Source of the DNA: Actinokineospora inagensis DSM 44258
Lineage (GTDB): Bacteria; Actinomycetota; Actinomycetes; Mycobacteriales; Pseudonocardiaceae
Reading direction: 5' to 3'
Length of the DNA stretch: 64,000 nt
NCBI RefSeq assembly: GCF_000482865.1
Contig: NZ_KI519516.1
Span: forward strand, 180,574-244,573
This document shows, in pieces, positions 17,740-26,960 of the stretch. Position 1 is the stretch's first letter. Every line of letters begins with the position of its first letter. Made by a program: the position numbers and the translations under genes. Under the pieces are notes generated by a model. It was not told where the DNA came from. It did not search any database and was given only the letters and a program-made list of their open reading frames with translations.

Positions 17740-18645
17740 TTAAACGGGGATGAACAAGCGCAGCAGAAGCAGGGACACAACGGCCGACGGCAACAGCGAG
17801 TCCAACCGGTCCATCAGGCCGCCGTGCCCAGGCAGCAGCGTGCCCATGTCCTTGATCCCCAGGTCCCGCTTGATCACCGACTCGACCAGGTCGCCCAGGG
17901 TGGCCGTGGCGACCAGGGCGGCGCCGAACAGCACCCCCTGCCACCACCGGCCGTCCAGCATCAGGGTGAGCGCCAGCGCGCCCGCGACGACACCGGCGAC
18001 CAGCGACCCGGCGAAGCCCTCCCAGGACTTCTTGGGGCTGATCGTCGGCGCCATCGGGTGCTTGCCGAACAACACGCCCGCGATGTACCCGCCGGTGTCC
18101 GAGCTGACCACGAGGATCAGGAAGCACAGCACCCGGTGGGTGCCGTCGGCGGGCAACACCATCATCGCCGCGAACGACGCGAACAACGGCACGTACGCGG
18201 CGGTGAACACCGACGCCGTCACGTCCCGCAGGTAACCGTCGACCCCGCCGCGCAGCCGCCACAGCAGGCACGCCAGCAGCGTCACCACGAACGCCGCCAA
18301 CACCGCGTCCCGGCCGAACGGCCACGACAGCCACACCATCGCCTGACCGCCGACCAGCACCGGCCACCGCGCGACCTCGATCCCCGCGCCCCGGCGCAAC
18401 GCCCCGGTCAGCTCCCAGGTGGCCACCGCGACCGCCACCGCGACGACGCCGACGAAACTCTGCCGAACCGTCAACAACGACACGAGGATCGCCGCACCCA
18501 GGCCGAGCCCGACCCCGATCGCGGCAGGCAGGTTGCGCCCGGCCCGGGAGGCCCGCGGCGCGGCGGGCCCACCGGCGCTCTCGACGCTCACCCGTCGGTC
18601 CCCGACCGAATCATGCTCCAGCTCCCCAACGGGTCCGGCCACCAT
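17740..18645 (-). CDS. cdsA: Phosphatidate cytidylyltransferase
   Basis: 301 residues. Makes CDP-diacylglycerol from phosphatidate and CTP at the membrane, feeding phosphatidylinositol and cardiolipin synthesis. After a 37-residue hydrophilic lead, about eight helices follow. The CDS signature SVIKRDLGIKDMGTLLPGHG, followed by GLMDRLDS, is complete near the C-terminus. It lies downstream of frr, the standard pyrH-frr-cdsA order, with a 28-bp gap. Confidence 0.95.
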   Translation of the reverse strand: MVAGPVGELEHDSVGDRRVSVESAGGPAAPRASRAGRNLPAAIGVGLGLGAAILVSLLTVRQSFVGVVAVAVAVATWELTGALRRGAGIEVARWPVLVGGQAMVWLSWPFGRDAVLAAFVVTLLACLLWRLRGGVDGYLRDVTASVFTAAYVPLFASFAAMMVLPADGTHRVLCFLILVVSSDTGGYIAGVLFGKHPMAPTISPKKSWEGFAGSLVAGVVAGALALTLMLDGRWWQGVLFGAALVATATLGDLVESVIKRDLGIKDMGTLLPGHGGLMDRLDSLLPSAVVSLLLLRLFIPV

Positions 18646-18673
18646 CCCAGCGATCCCCCTCCACCGCGCGAGG

Positions 18674-19231
18674 TCAGACCTCCAGCAGCTCGGTTTCCTT
18701 GTGCTTGACCAACTCTTCGACCTGGTGGACGTACCGGTCGGTCAGGTTCTGCAGTTCCTTCTCCGCGCGGGCGACGTCGTCCTCACCGGACTCGCCGTCC
18801 TTGACCAGCCGGTCGAGCTCCTCCTTGGCCTTGCGGCGGATGTTGCGGATGGAGATCTTGGCGTCCTCGCCCTTGGTCTTGGCGACCTTGACCATCTCCC
18901 GGCGCCGCTCCTCGGACAACTGCGGGATGACCACGCGGATCACCGTGCCGTCGTTGGACGGGTTGACCCCCAGGTCCGAGTCCCGGATCGCCTTCTCGAT
19001 CGTGTTGAGCGCGCTCACGTCGTAGGGCTTGACCACGGCCATCCTGGCCTCCGGGATGGCGACGCTGGCCACCTGGTTCAGCGGGGTGGGCGTCCCGTAG
19101 TACTCCACGTGGATCCGGGAGAACATGGACGGCGTCGCCCGGCCGGTGCGCACCGCCCCGAGGTCCTCCTTGGCCACCGACACCGCTTTGTCCATCTTCT
19201 CCTCGGCGTCGAGGAGTGTCTCGTCGATCAA
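18674..19231 (-). CDS. frr: Ribosome recycling factor
   Basis: 185 residues, the standard length, only if the start is TTG 19231: GGAG lies 6-7 bp upstream and the protein then begins [13 protein letters not shown]. The frame stays open to 19276 but those residues overlap the end of pyrH. It splits post-termination ribosomes together with EF-G. Hallmarks are [11 protein letters not shown], the arm [12 protein letters not shown], and the helical ending [15 protein letters not shown]. Confidence 0.95.
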   Translation of the reverse strand: MIDETLLDAEEKMDKAVSVAKEDLGAVRTGRATPSMFSRIHVEYYGTPTPLNQVASVAIPEARMAVVKPYDVSALNTIEKAIRDSDLGVNPSNDGTVIRVVIPQLSEERRREMVKVAKTKGEDAKISIRNIRRKAKEELDRLVKDGESGEDDVARAEKELQNLTDRYVHQVEELVKHKETELLEV

Positions 19232-19272
19232 GGGTGCTCCTTGTCCATCTACCCGCGAACCCGCTCGCGCGG

Positions 19273-19998
19273 TCACGCGGTCGGGGTGCTGACCAGCGTG
19301 CCGATCCTCTCACCACGCACCGCGCGGGCGATGTTCCCCTCCGTCAGGAGGTTGAACACGATGATCGGCATGTTGTTGTCCATGCACAGGCTGAAGGCGG
19401 TCGCGTCGGCCACCTTGAGGTTGCGCTCCAGGACCTCGCGGTGGGTGATGTCGGTGAACATCTTCGCGTCCGGTTCGAGCCGCGGGTCGGCGTCGTAGAC
19501 CCCGTCGACCGCCTTGGCCATCAGCACCACGTCGCAGCCGATCTCCAGCGCGCGCTGGGCGGCGGCGGTGTCGGTGGAGAAGTACGGCATCCCCACCCCG
19601 CAGCCGAAGATCACCACACGGCCCTTCTCCAGGTGCCGCTCGGCCCGGCGCGGGATGTACGGCTCGGCGACCTGGCCCATCGTGATCGCCGTCTGCACCC
19701 GCGTGTCGATGCCTTCCTTCTCCAGGAAGTCCTGCAGGGCGAGGCAGTTCATCACGGTGCCGAGCATCGCCATGTAGTCGGCGCGGTCGCGGTCCATGCC
19801 GCGCTGGCTCAACTCCGCGCCGCGGAAGAAGTTGCCGCCGCCGATCACGATCGAGGTCTGCACCCCGCCGCGGACCACGTCGGCGACCTGGCGGGCGACG
19901 GTGAGCACCACATCGGGGTCGACGCCGATCTCGCCGCCGCCGAACATCTCGCCACCGAGCTTGAGCAGCACGCGGCGGAACTTGCCGTTCTGACTCAC
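19273..19998 (-). CDS. pyrH: UMP kinase
   Basis: 241 residues from GTG 19998 with AGGAGGGG upstream. It phosphorylates UMP to UDP with ATP. Amino-acid-kinase fold motifs are [11 protein letters not shown] at the start, [12 protein letters not shown], the UMP-site region [12 protein letters not shown], and ATP-site residues in [10 protein letters not shown]. Its stop lies 41 bp before the frr TTG. A strong hairpin separates it from tsf upstream. Confidence 0.96.
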   Translation of the reverse strand: MSQNGKFRRVLLKLGGEMFGGGEIGVDPDVVLTVARQVADVVRGGVQTSIVIGGGNFFRGAELSQRGMDRDRADYMAMLGTVMNCLALQDFLEKEGIDTRVQTAITMGQVAEPYIPRRAERHLEKGRVVIFGCGVGMPYFSTDTAAAQRALEIGCDVVLMAKAVDGVYDADPRLEPDAKMFTDITHREVLERNLKVADATAFSLCMDNNMPIIVFNLLTEGNIARAVRGERIGTLVSTPTA

Positions 19999-20019
19999 GT
20001 AGACCCCTCCTCGTGACTA

Positions 20020-20051
20020 TGCCCCGCCCCCGTTTCCCCGGGGGCGGGGCA
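20020..20051 (-). terminator. 12-bp hairpin between tsf and pyrH
   Basis: TGCCCCGCCCCC (20020-20031) pairs perfectly with 20040-20051 around an 8-nt loop. It sits in the 84-bp gap after the tsf stop. There is no T-tract; it may terminate or attenuate the rpsB-tsf transcript ahead of pyrH, or protect its 3' end. Confidence 0.65.
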
Positions 20052-20082
20052 CAATCGGATCACTGCGGCCGCGCCGAACCGG

Positions 20083-20898
20083 TCAGGACTGGCCGACCTC
20101 GAAGCGGGCGAACCGGGTCACGGTGACCCCGGCCTCGTCCAGCAGCGCCTTCACCGACTTCTTCGAGTCGAACACCGAGGACTGCTCGAGCAGCACGACG
20201 TCCTTGTAGAAACCGTTGACCCGACCCTCGACGATCTTGGGCAGCGCCGCCTCCGGCTTGCCCTCCTCGCGGGCGGTCTCCTCGGCGATGCGCCGCTCGT
20301 TGGCGACGACATCGGCCGGGACCTCGTCGCGGGTGACGTAGCTCGGCTTCATCGCCGCGATCTGCTGGGCGACCTGCCTGGCCGCGTCCTCGCCCGCACC
20401 GGTGTACTCGACCAGCACGCCGACCGCCGGGGGCAGGTCGGAGGCGCGCTTGTGCAGGTAGGTGCTGACGGTGCCGTCGAAGTTGACCGACCGGCGCAGC
20501 TCCAGCTTCTCGCCGATCTTGGCCGAGAGGGCCTGCACGGCCTCGTCGACGGTGGACCCGTCCAGCGGGGCGGCCTTGAGGGCGTCGACCTCGGTGGCAC
20601 CGGAGGACTTCGCGGCGACGACGATCTTGGTCGCCAGCTCCTGGAACTCCTCGTTCTTGGCCACGAAGTCGGTCTCGCAGTTCAGCTCGACCAGCACGCC
20701 GCCCTCGGCGGCGACCAGGCCCTGCGCGGTGGCGCGCTCGGCGCGCTTGCCGACGTCCTTGGCGCCCTTGATGCGCAGGATCTCAACGGCCTTCTCGAAG
20801 TCGCCGTCGGTCTCGGTCAGCGCCTTCTTGCAGTCCATCATTCCGGCGCCGGTCAGGTCCCGGAGCTTCTTGACGTCGGCCGCGGTGAAGTTCGACAT
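20083..20898 (-). CDS. tsf: Elongation factor Ts
   Basis: 271 residues from ATG 20898; the upstream frame to 21102 is shadow of rpsB. It is the guanine nucleotide exchange factor for EF-Tu. Hallmarks are the N-terminal UBA-like domain ([19 protein letters not shown]), the core contact [10 protein letters not shown] in the segment [13 protein letters not shown], and the C-terminal subdomain ending. Second gene of the rpsB-tsf operon. Confidence 0.97.
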   Translation of the reverse strand: MSNFTAADVKKLRDLTGAGMMDCKKALTETDGDFEKAVEILRIKGAKDVGKRAERATAQGLVAAEGGVLVELNCETDFVAKNEEFQELATKIVVAAKSSGATEVDALKAAPLDGSTVDEAVQALSAKIGEKLELRRSVNFDGTVSTYLHKRASDLPPAVGVLVEYTGAGEDAARQVAQQIAAMKPSYVTRDEVPADVVANERRIAEETAREEGKPEAALPKIVEGRVNGFYKDVVLLEQSSVFDSKKSVKALLDEAGVTVTRFARFEVGQS

Positions 20899-20943
20899 CG
20901 TGCGTTTTCCGTCCTTCTTCGGGTACGCGCGTTGGGAAGGGGT

Positions 20944-20970
20944 CCCCGGCGGGCGGGTCGCCCGCCGGGG
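20944..20970 (-). terminator. 11-bp GC hairpin between rpsB and tsf
   Basis: CCCCGGCGGGC (20944-20954) pairs perfectly with 20960-20970 around GGGTC. It begins 7 bp after the rpsB stop. An intercistronic hairpin is common between these genes, where it can tune the S2:EF-Ts ratio by attenuation or mRNA protection (inference). Confidence 0.65.
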
Positions 20971-20977
20971 TGAGCCG

Positions 20978-21823
20978 TCAGGACTCGGCCGGGGTCTCGG
21001 TCGCCTCGGCGACCGCGGTGGCGGCCTGCTCGCCGTCGGCCGCGGCGGTCTCGGCGCCTGCCAGCAGCTCCTGCTCCCACTCGGCCAGCGGCTCGGCGGC
21101 ACCCGCCTCGGGCTTGTCCGAGCCGTTGCGCGCGCCGGAGCGGGCGATCAGACCGGCGGCGGCGGCCTCGGCGACCACCTTGGTCAGCAGGGCGGCGGAG
21201 CGGATCGCGTCGTCGTTGCCCGGGATCGGGTAGTCGACCTCGTCCGGGTCGCAGTTCGTGTCCAGGATCGCCACGATCGGGATGTTCAGCTTGCGCGCCT
21301 CGCCGACGGCGATGTGCTCCTTCTTGGTGTCCACGATCCAGATGGCGGAGGGAACCTTCGCCATGTCGCGGATACCGCCCAGGGTGCGCTCCAGCTTGTC
21401 CTTCTCCCGGGTGAGCATGAGGATCTCCTTCTTGGTGAGACCCTGGAAGCCACCCGTCTGCTCCATCGCCTCGAGCTCCTTGAGCCGCTGCAGGCGCTTG
21501 TGGACGGTGGAGAAGTTGGTGAGCATGCCGCCCAGCCAGCGCTGGTTGACGAACGGCATCCCGACGCGCTTCGCCTCGTTGGCGATCGCCTCCTGCGCCT
21601 GCTTCTTCGTGCCGACGAACAGGATGGAGCCGCCGTGCGCGACGGTCTCCTTCACGAACTCGTACGCGCGATCGATGTAAGTCAGCGTCTGCCGCAGGTC
21701 GATGATGTAGATACCGTTGCGGTCGGTGAGGATGTAGCGCTTCATCTTCGGGTTCCAGCGGCGGGTCTGGTGCCCGAAGTGCACGCCGGAATCCAGCAAC
21801 TGCTTCATGGTGACGACGGCCAT
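20978..21823 (-). CDS. rpsB: 30S ribosomal protein S2
   Basis: 281 residues. The conserved body starts [20 protein letters not shown] and includes [11 protein letters not shown] and [20 protein letters not shown]. The last 45 residues are an acidic Ala/Glu tail, longer than in E. coli and common in actinobacteria. It is the first gene of the rpsB-tsf operon, which should start in the 354-bp gap upstream. Confidence 0.97.
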   Translation of the reverse strand: MAVVTMKQLLDSGVHFGHQTRRWNPKMKRYILTDRNGIYIIDLRQTLTYIDRAYEFVKETVAHGGSILFVGTKKQAQEAIANEAKRVGMPFVNQRWLGGMLTNFSTVHKRLQRLKELEAMEQTGGFQGLTKKEILMLTREKDKLERTLGGIRDMAKVPSAIWIVDTKKEHIAVGEARKLNIPIVAILDTNCDPDEVDYPIPGNDDAIRSAALLTKVVAEAAAAGLIARSGARNGSDKPEAGAAEPLAEWEQELLAGAETAAADGEQAATAVAEATETPAES

Positions 21824-22177
21824 GGCCGGTTTCGCACCTCTTCATTCGGGCGCGCTCGGCCGGTGGGGCCAGGCACGCGATCACGGTTGTCGCAGCGGAC
21901 CCGGCAGGTCCACCACCCTGGTGCCGTGCGGACGCCCGGACCCGGTGGTGGTGACACCATCGAGACCGCCGGGCGTCGGTGACCGCGCTCTGTGGGACCG
22001 CGGACGCGCACTGGCACGCGAAGTCGTCCGGTGAAGGCCACAGGACGCGGGGGAAGCATACGCCGCACCGGTGGGTCAACCGGAACCGGATTGCCCGGCC
22101 ACGTCAAGATCCAAAGTTGTCCACAGGCCCGAAGTCGACGGTGGCGATCTTGAGCCGGTCTGCGGGACCCTGGTCAC
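21824..22177. other. Divergent intergenic region of rpsB and the M23 peptidase gene
   Basis: No gene is supported in these 354 bp. On the minus strand TTGACC (about 22083-22078) and TATGCT lie only 13 bp apart, so they are not a good sigma-70-type promoter. A consensus DnaA box is at 22117-22125. The length leaves room for a long rpsB leader, which in many bacteria carries an S2-responsive RNA structure; I could not identify one by eye. Confidence 0.4.
22117..22125 (+). promoter_or_regulatory. Consensus DnaA box upstream of rpsB
   Basis: TTGTCCACA lies 53 bp upstream of the M23 peptidase start and 294 bp upstream of rpsB, within their shared promoter region. Confidence 0.5.
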
Positions 22178-22702
22178 ATGGTAGTTGACCTGCGGGGATC
22201 CGCATTCGTTCTGGTGGTCGTGGTGGTGTTGACCCTGTTGTCAGGCGTCCGCGCGGTGGGAACGACAGCACCCGGACAACGACCCCGGGTGTTCGCCTGG
22301 CCACTGGCACCACCCCGACCGGTGGGCCGCCCGTTCACCGCGCCGGCGCACCTGTACGGGCCGGGACACCGGGGCGTGGACTTACCGGGGACCGTGGGCG
22401 AACCGGTGTACGCGGCGGCGGACGGGGTGGTGGCTTTCGCCAGGCCGGTGATCTCCCGTGGCGTGGTATCCGTGCAACACCCGCAAGGTCTGCGGACCAC
22501 GTACGAACCGGTCACACCCGTGGTCACCGCAGGCGCGGTCGTGCACCGAGGAGACCGGATCGCCCTGCTCACCGCAGGCCACGACGGCTGCCCCGGCGCA
22601 CCCGCCTGCCTGCACTGGGGCTTACGACGGGGACGGGAGTACCTGGACCCACTGGTGGCGGTGAATCGCCCCCGAGTGCGGCTACTCCCCGTCTCCCCCT
22701 GA
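22178..22702 (+). CDS. Secreted M23-family (LytM-type) peptidase
   Basis: 174 residues. An N-terminal hydrophobic signal segment (SAFVLVVVVVLTLLSGVRA) is followed by the LytM beta core: zinc-site motif GHRGVDLPG (H-x3-D), the core strand EPVYAAADGVVAFA, and a C-terminal PACLHWGLRRG. In place of the usual His-x-His the protein has Cys-x-His, a variant I associate with the actinobacterial proteins found in this position. It probably acts on, or senses, peptidoglycan outside the membrane. Two TTA codons are present: Leu69 (22382-22384, inside the zinc motif) and Leu149 (22622-22624), making it a candidate bldA-dependent gene. Confidence 0.85.
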   Translation: MVVDLRGSAFVLVVVVVLTLLSGVRAVGTTAPGQRPRVFAWPLAPPRPVGRPFTAPAHLYGPGHRGVDLPGTVGEPVYAAADGVVAFARPVISRGVVSVQHPQGLRTTYEPVTPVVTAGAVVHRGDRIALLTAGHDGCPGAPACLHWGLRRGREYLDPLVAVNRPRVRLLPVSP

Positions 22703-22745
22703 TTTCAACGCTTCTTCGACCGTGGAAAGGAGGAATGACCCAGTC

Positions 22746-22838
22746 GGCAGATGCTCGATCCGTGAGGTCGTGAACGCCGCCGGGGCCCGGATGCGGGTGG
22801 ACGAGGTCTCCATCGGCGACCACGTGCCGGTCGGTGGC
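22746..22838 (+). pseudogene. Decayed trmD fragment (knot/SAM-site region)
   Basis: In the frame through 22746 the translation ends in [18 protein letters not shown] followed by HVPVGG. The intact TrmD at 34918-35688 has [18 protein letters not shown] followed by YVLVGG at residues 119-142. The DNA is identical over 29 consecutive bases (from the TGCGGGTGG stretch). Two residues are missing near the start of the match, and similarity stops on both sides. It is on the opposite strand to trmD. This is a fragment of a second trmD, not a working gene. Confidence 0.7.
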
Positions 22839-23218
22839 GGGGCACAGACACCGCTGGACGGTCGCGATCGCCACCGTCCTGGCTACTGCGCCCAGCCCGG
22901 GTCACGCGTCGGCAACAGCCCCGGTGCTCGACCAACCCGGCTCGCCATGCTGCCTGCGGGTGCGGCGGCTAGACCCAATGCCGTCAAGTCAAGCGTCTCT
23001 GCTGGCCAGCGACCCTGTGGACACCTTGACCGGCCTCGAAGTCCACTGGAAGCGTGGTCCACAGAGGTCAGAACTCGCGGAGTGCGAGGCGAACGCCCGG
23101 GTCGCCATCTCCCGGGCGGGTCGCCACCGACGGCGGAACCCGCCATCGACCCGCCTTCCGGAGGCCACGGAACTGCACCTGACCTGCGAAAACTCGGCTC
23201 AACCCAGCGGCATTGCGG
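22839..23218. other. Gene-poor stretch downstream of the trmD fragment
   Basis: The plus-strand frame 22834-23241 (135 codons) opens with a signal-peptide-like segment (VAIATVLATAPSPGHASA), but its third-position GC is clearly below that of neighbouring genes, it has no ribosome site, and it runs into the 3' end of whiG. I see no convincing gene, and no terminator hairpin for whiG. The stretch is probably decayed sequence continuous with the trmD fragment. Confidence 0.35.
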
Positions 23219-24151
23219 CTAGACCTCGGCGGTTTCCATGAGTTTGGCGCGGAGGCGGAGGACGGCGCGGGTGTGCAGTTGGCAGACGCGGGACTCGGTG
23301 ACGCCGAGGACGCGGCCGATCTCGGCGAGGGTGAGGTTCTCGAAGTAGTAGAGGGTCACCACCACCCGGTCGCGTTCGACCAGGAGGCCGATAGCCTCGG
23401 CGAGTTGGCGGCGGTTGTCCTGGTCCACCAAGAGGGCTACCGGGTCCTCGGCGGCCTCGTCCTCCAGCACGTCGGCGAGGGAGTTGGCGCCCCGGCCCGC
23501 AGCGGCGAGTTCGTCGAGGGCGACGACGCTGGTGAGCTGGAGTTGGGCGTAGACGTCGCGGAGTTCGCCGACCGAGAGGCCGAGCTCGTCGGCGAGTTCG
23601 GCGTCGGTGGGGGTGCGCTGCAGTTTGGCGCCGAGCCGCTCGATGCCGCGTTCCACCTCGCGGGCCCGGCCGCGGACGGTGCGCGGCACCCAGTCCTGGG
23701 CGCGCAGGTCGTCCAGGATGGCGCCGCGGATGCGCTGCATCGCGTAGGTCTCGAACTTGAGGCCACGTTCGGGTTCGAACTTCTCGATCGCGTCGACCAG
23801 GCCGAAGATGCCGGACTGGATCAGGTCGGAGACGTCGACGTGCGCGGGCAGACCGGTGCCGACCCGGCCCGCGACGTACTTGACCAGCGGGGCGTAGTGC
23901 AGCACCAACCGGTCGCGCAGGACCTGCTCGCGCTGCTCGCCGAACCGGCGCCACAGCGCGACGATGCCCGCCTCGACGTCGTCGGCGGTGCGGTGGTCAC
24001 CGGGCAGCACCCCGGACGACTGGCCCGCGCCGAACTGGGCGTTGCCGTTCACCTGGCCCGCCCGACCTGCGGACCCGCCTGCCCGCGGCAGCCGCGCCGA
24101 GGCACGGGAACCAGTCCCGGGGTCATCGGGAACGGGGGTGGGTACGGTCAT
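23219..24151 (-). CDS. whiG: WhiG/FliA-type RNA polymerase sigma factor
   Basis: 310 residues. A 55-residue disordered lead is followed by region 2 ([21 protein letters not shown], then [20 protein letters not shown] and the -10 recognition helix [19 protein letters not shown]), region 3, and the region 4 helix-turn-helix ([20 protein letters not shown]). This is the sigma-28 architecture of WhiG, which in Streptomyces starts sporulation septation in aerial hyphae. The ATG overlaps xerC by 29 bp, so the two are co-transcribed; an internal start is possible. No flagellar genes are visible, which favours the WhiG reading. Confidence 0.9.
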   Translation of the reverse strand: MTVPTPVPDDPGTGSRASARLPRAGGSAGRAGQVNGNAQFGAGQSSGVLPGDHRTADDVEAGIVALWRRFGEQREQVLRDRLVLHYAPLVKYVAGRVGTGLPAHVDVSDLIQSGIFGLVDAIEKFEPERGLKFETYAMQRIRGAILDDLRAQDWVPRTVRGRAREVERGIERLGAKLQRTPTDAELADELGLSVGELRDVYAQLQLTSVVALDELAAAGRGANSLADVLEDEAAEDPVALLVDQDNRRQLAEAIGLLVERDRVVVTLYYFENLTLAEIGRVLGVTESRVCQLHTRAVLRLRAKLMETAEV

Positions 24152-25739
24152 GGATCGCCTTCAGCCGTTCGACGGTCACGTGGGTGTAGAGCTGCGTCGT
24201 TGAGAGCGTAGCGTGACCGAGTAACTCCTGGACGCTACGAAGGTCCGCACCTCCTTCGAGCAGGTGTGTCGCCGCTGAGTGACGAAGACCGTGCGGTCCG
24301 AGGTCCACCACCCCCGGCACGGCGGCCGTCACACCATGCACGATACGCCGTACGGCGGTCGGGTGGAGCCGTCCGCCACGAGCACCCAGCAACAGTGCCC
24401 GGGGCGAGTCGGCGCGGACAAGTGACGGACGACCCTGGTCCAACCAGGTCCGAACCGCTTGCCCGGCGGGAATCCCGAACGGAACGGTCCGTTCCCGGTC
24501 GCCTTTGCCGACGACCCGGGCAACCCGCGTGTCGAGGTCGATGTCGTCGAGGTCGAGCCCACACAGCTCGGACACCCGAACCCCGGTCGCGTACAACAGC
24601 TCGACCACAGCGTGATCACGCAGCGCGACCGGGTCCAACTCCCGCGCCCCCGCCGCCGACGCCCGCATCACCTCGCCCGCCTGGTCCTGCCGCAACACCG
24701 CGGGCAACACCCGCTGCCGCTTGGGCGCCGCCAACCGCCCCCCGCTGTCCGCCCCCAAATACCCCCGCCGATGCGCCCACGCCGTGAACCCCCGCGCCCC
24801 CGCGGTACGCCGCGCCAACGTCGCCCGCTCCACCCCCGCGTCCCGCTGCGCGGCCAACCACGCCCGCAACCCCGGCAACTCAACCCCGAGGTCGTCCAAC
24901 CCCGCCCCACCCTCACCCACGACCCGCCCGACCGCGGCAACCTCACCCGCAGCGACAACCTCGACAGCAGCGGCAGTCCCACTCCCCGCCACCGCTACCC
25001 CACTCACTGCGGCAACCTCGCCCGCAGCGACCTCGCCCACCTTGGCGGCCTCACCGGCTGCAGCGACCTCGACCGCGGCGGCGATCCCGCTCCCTGCCAC
25101 AGCAGTCTCATTCACCACGTCGGCGTCACCCACGGCCGTGGCTTCCCGCACGGCGCGAGCCGCGTGCACCGTGGCGACCTGACGTGACACGGCGGGCCCA
25201 TGCACCAAGTGGGCCTTGCCCGCCCCAGCATGTTGATCCACGGCGGCGGCCGCACCCCCGGTGGTGGTCTCGGCCACAGCGGCGTTGTTCACGGCCACGT
25301 CTCCTCCCAACGCGCCACGCTCGGGTGGTGATTCCCCACCCCGGTCGCCTGAGTGGTCGATATTGGCGCCGGGAACGTCAGGGGTGGAGTGGCCACGGTG
25401 ATCAAAGTCGCTCCGGTTGGACGCGCTGTTTCCGGCCATTGGCGGTGGCCGCGTTGCGCCGTTCGCCGTGGTGGTCGGGAGGAATCCGGTGCTGACCTCC
25501 GTTTCGGGGGCTGGAACAGGTTCGCTCGGGCGGGGCGTGGATTCACCCGATCGTGTGGGGGCGACGTCGGTGATGCCCGCCAGGAAGCCCAGTAGGGAGA
25601 CGGCGTCGCCCAAGTAGGCGCGGACCGTGTGTGGGGACAGGCCCCGCTCGTAGGTCAGGTGCCGCTCGTACTCGTCGACCACGGCTTGGACGGGGGTGGG
25701 CAGCCGCGCCCGCACCGCCACCAGATCGACCCGACCCAT
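24123..25739 (-). CDS. xerC: XerC/XerD-type tyrosine recombinase with 224-residue low-complexity insertion
   Basis: 538 residues against about 300 for the family. Residues 13-56 are the start of the SAM-like core-binding domain ([20 protein letters not shown]). Residues 57-280 are an Ala/Val/Gly/Glu-rich insert, and the core-binding domain resumes at 281 ([16 protein letters not shown]). The catalytic domain is complete: Arg388 (GVRVSEL), Lys412 region, His483-xx-Arg486 (HGLRH), His509 and nucleophile Tyr518 (QLYTHV). It should resolve chromosome dimers at dif with a partner. Codon 506 is TTA (24222-24224). ATG 25739 is preferred over the longer frame to 25799. Confidence 0.9.
   Translation of the reverse strand: MGRVDLVAVRARLPTPVQAVVDEYERHLTYERGLSPHTVRAYLGDAVSLLGFLAGITDVAPTRSGESTPRPSEPVPAPETEVSTGFLPTTTANGATRPPPMAGNSASNRSDFDHRGHSTPDVPGANIDHSGDRGGESPPERGALGGDVAVNNAAVAETTTGGAAAAVDQHAGAGKAHLVHGPAVSRQVATVHAARAVREATAVGDADVVNETAVAGSGIAAAVEVAAAGEAAKVGEVAAGEVAAVSGVAVAGSGTAAAVEVVAAGEVAAVGRVVGEGGAGLDDLGVELPGLRAWLAAQRDAGVERATLARRTAGARGFTAWAHRRGYLGADSGGRLAAPKRQRVLPAVLRQDQAGEVMRASAAGARELDPVALRDHAVVELLYATGVRVSELCGLDLDDIDLDTRVARVVGKGDRERTVPFGIPAGQAVRTWLDQGRPSLVRADSPRALLLGARGGRLHPTAVRRIVHGVTAAVPGVVDLGPHGLRHSAATHLLEGGADLRSVQELLGHATLSTTQLYTHVTVERLKAIHDRTHPRSR
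24900..25571 (-). repeat. Low-complexity, internally repeated insertion within xerC
   Basis: Encodes residues 57-280. The first part (57-150) is Pro/Ser/Thr/Asn-rich and hydrophilic. The later part contains two imperfect copies of about 36 residues beginning [17 protein letters not shown] and [17 protein letters not shown] (about 24945-25115). Third-position GC is visibly lower than in the flanking catalytic parts. There is no stop codon and no frameshift relative to either flank, so it is probably translated. Confidence 0.75.
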
Positions 25740-25829
25740 CGCACGACCAGTCCCACGTGACACCCACGCCACGCTGGGCCACAGACCCGCACCGGTCAAG
25801 CATCGCCACGCCCTCCGGGCGCTCGGGTG

Positions 25830-26960
25830 CTAGTGGCTCATGCTCAACCACCCCTCATCGGTTTGCCGGGCGAGTCCGGTGAGTTCGAGTTCGGGCAGGA
25901 GGGACCGAACTCGGTCTAGGGGAACACCGGAGGCGTGCGAGAGGTGTTCAGGACCGCGCGGCGTCTTCCGGCTGAGCGCGTCGTGCACCCGGATGGCTTG
26001 CGGTCCGAGGTCGTCGGTGGGGCGAGTGGGGCCGGTGACCGGCGCGGCGAGCTCACCGATCACCCCAACGGCTTCGAGGATGTCGGGCACCGAGGTGACG
26101 ATGCCCGCGGTACCCGCGCGAATCAGGTCGTGGCACCCACGGGACATCTCGGACGTGACGGGCCCGGGGACGGCGAGAACCGGCTTCCCGAGCGCCGCGG
26201 CCGAACTGGCCGTGTTGCGCGCCCCGCTGCGCACACCGGCCTCGACCACGACCGTGCCGCCCGGCATGGCGGCGATGAGCCGGTTGCGCACCAGGAACCG
26301 GTACTTCGCCGGTGCCGTGCCCGGCGGGTACTCACTGATCACCGCACCGTCGCGGGCGATGCGGTCGAGCAGGGTCGTGTGGGCGGCGGGATAGCTGACA
26401 TCGACCCCGCAGGCCAGGACCGCCACCGTCGGCCCCTCGGCCGCCAACGCGCCCCGGTGGGCGGCGCCGTCGATGCCGAACGCCGCACCGGAGACGACCG
26501 TGACCGACTGCCCCGCCAGTTCGAAGGCGAACTCGGCGGCTGTCCGCTCGCCGTACGACGTCGCGGCCCGAGCCCCGACAATCGCGACCGCCCGCCGCAT
26601 CGCGTCGTCGATCTGGGCGGGGCCGCGCACCCAGAGCGCGAGTGGCGGTGCGGCCCAGCGCAAGCCGCGTCTACGGCCGTTGTCGAGACTGAGCAAGGGC
26701 CAGGCGGGCCACTCCGGGTCTTCCGGTATGACGAGCCGGACACCCAGGTCGGCCGCTTTGGTGAGGTCTTCGGCAGCGAGATCTTGGCTTGCCCGCGCCG
26801 AAGTCTCGTCGTGGACGGGTGTCGGCGCCTGTCTGGACCGCACCAACTCGGCGGCCTGTACCGGCCCCACGTTCTCCACCAACAACCCCAAAGCCACGGC
26901 GGGCGGCTCGGCCACGCGGGACAGGTAGGCGCGCGCCAACCGGACGTCATCCACGGCCAC
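25830..26960 (-). CDS. dprA: DNA-processing protein A (ssDNA-binding, RecA loader)
   Basis: About 376 residues from GTG 26960; GTG 26954 is also possible, as GGGGGAG lies just upstream. An N-terminal helical domain (LARAYLSRVAEPP) is followed by the Rossmann fold: VAIVGARAATSYGERTAAEF, VVSGAAFGIDGAAHRG, AYP-like SYPAAH and SEYPPGTAPAKYRF. A C-terminal winged helix-like piece follows. DprA protects incoming single-stranded DNA and loads RecA in natural transformation; dprA and comM sit side by side here, as in many actinobacteria not known to be competent. Confidence 0.92.
   Translation of the reverse strand: MAVDDVRLARAYLSRVAEPPAVALGLLVENVGPVQAAELVRSRQAPTPVHDETSARASQDLAAEDLTKAADLGVRLVIPEDPEWPAWPLLSLDNGRRRGLRWAAPPLALWVRGPAQIDDAMRRAVAIVGARAATSYGERTAAEFAFELAGQSVTVVSGAAFGIDGAAHRGALAAEGPTVAVLACGVDVSYPAAHTTLLDRIARDGAVISEYPPGTAPAKYRFLVRNRLIAAMPGGTVVVEAGVRSGARNTASSAAALGKPVLAVPGPVTSEMSRGCHDLIRAGTAGIVTSVPDILEAVGVIGELAAPVTGPTRPTDDLGPQAIRVHDALSRKTPRGPEHLSHASGVPLDRVRSLLPELELTGLARQTDEGWLSMSH

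Noticed and set aside
21984-22083. TTGACC/TATGCT as the rpsB promoter
   Set aside because: The two hexamers are only 13 bp apart, too close for a sigma-70-type promoter, so I left the rpsB promoter unassigned.
22834-23241. 135-codon plus-strand frame with a signal-peptide-like start
   Set aside because: Third-position GC below that of real genes, no ribosome site, no recognisable domain, and it overlaps the trmD fragment and the whiG end.
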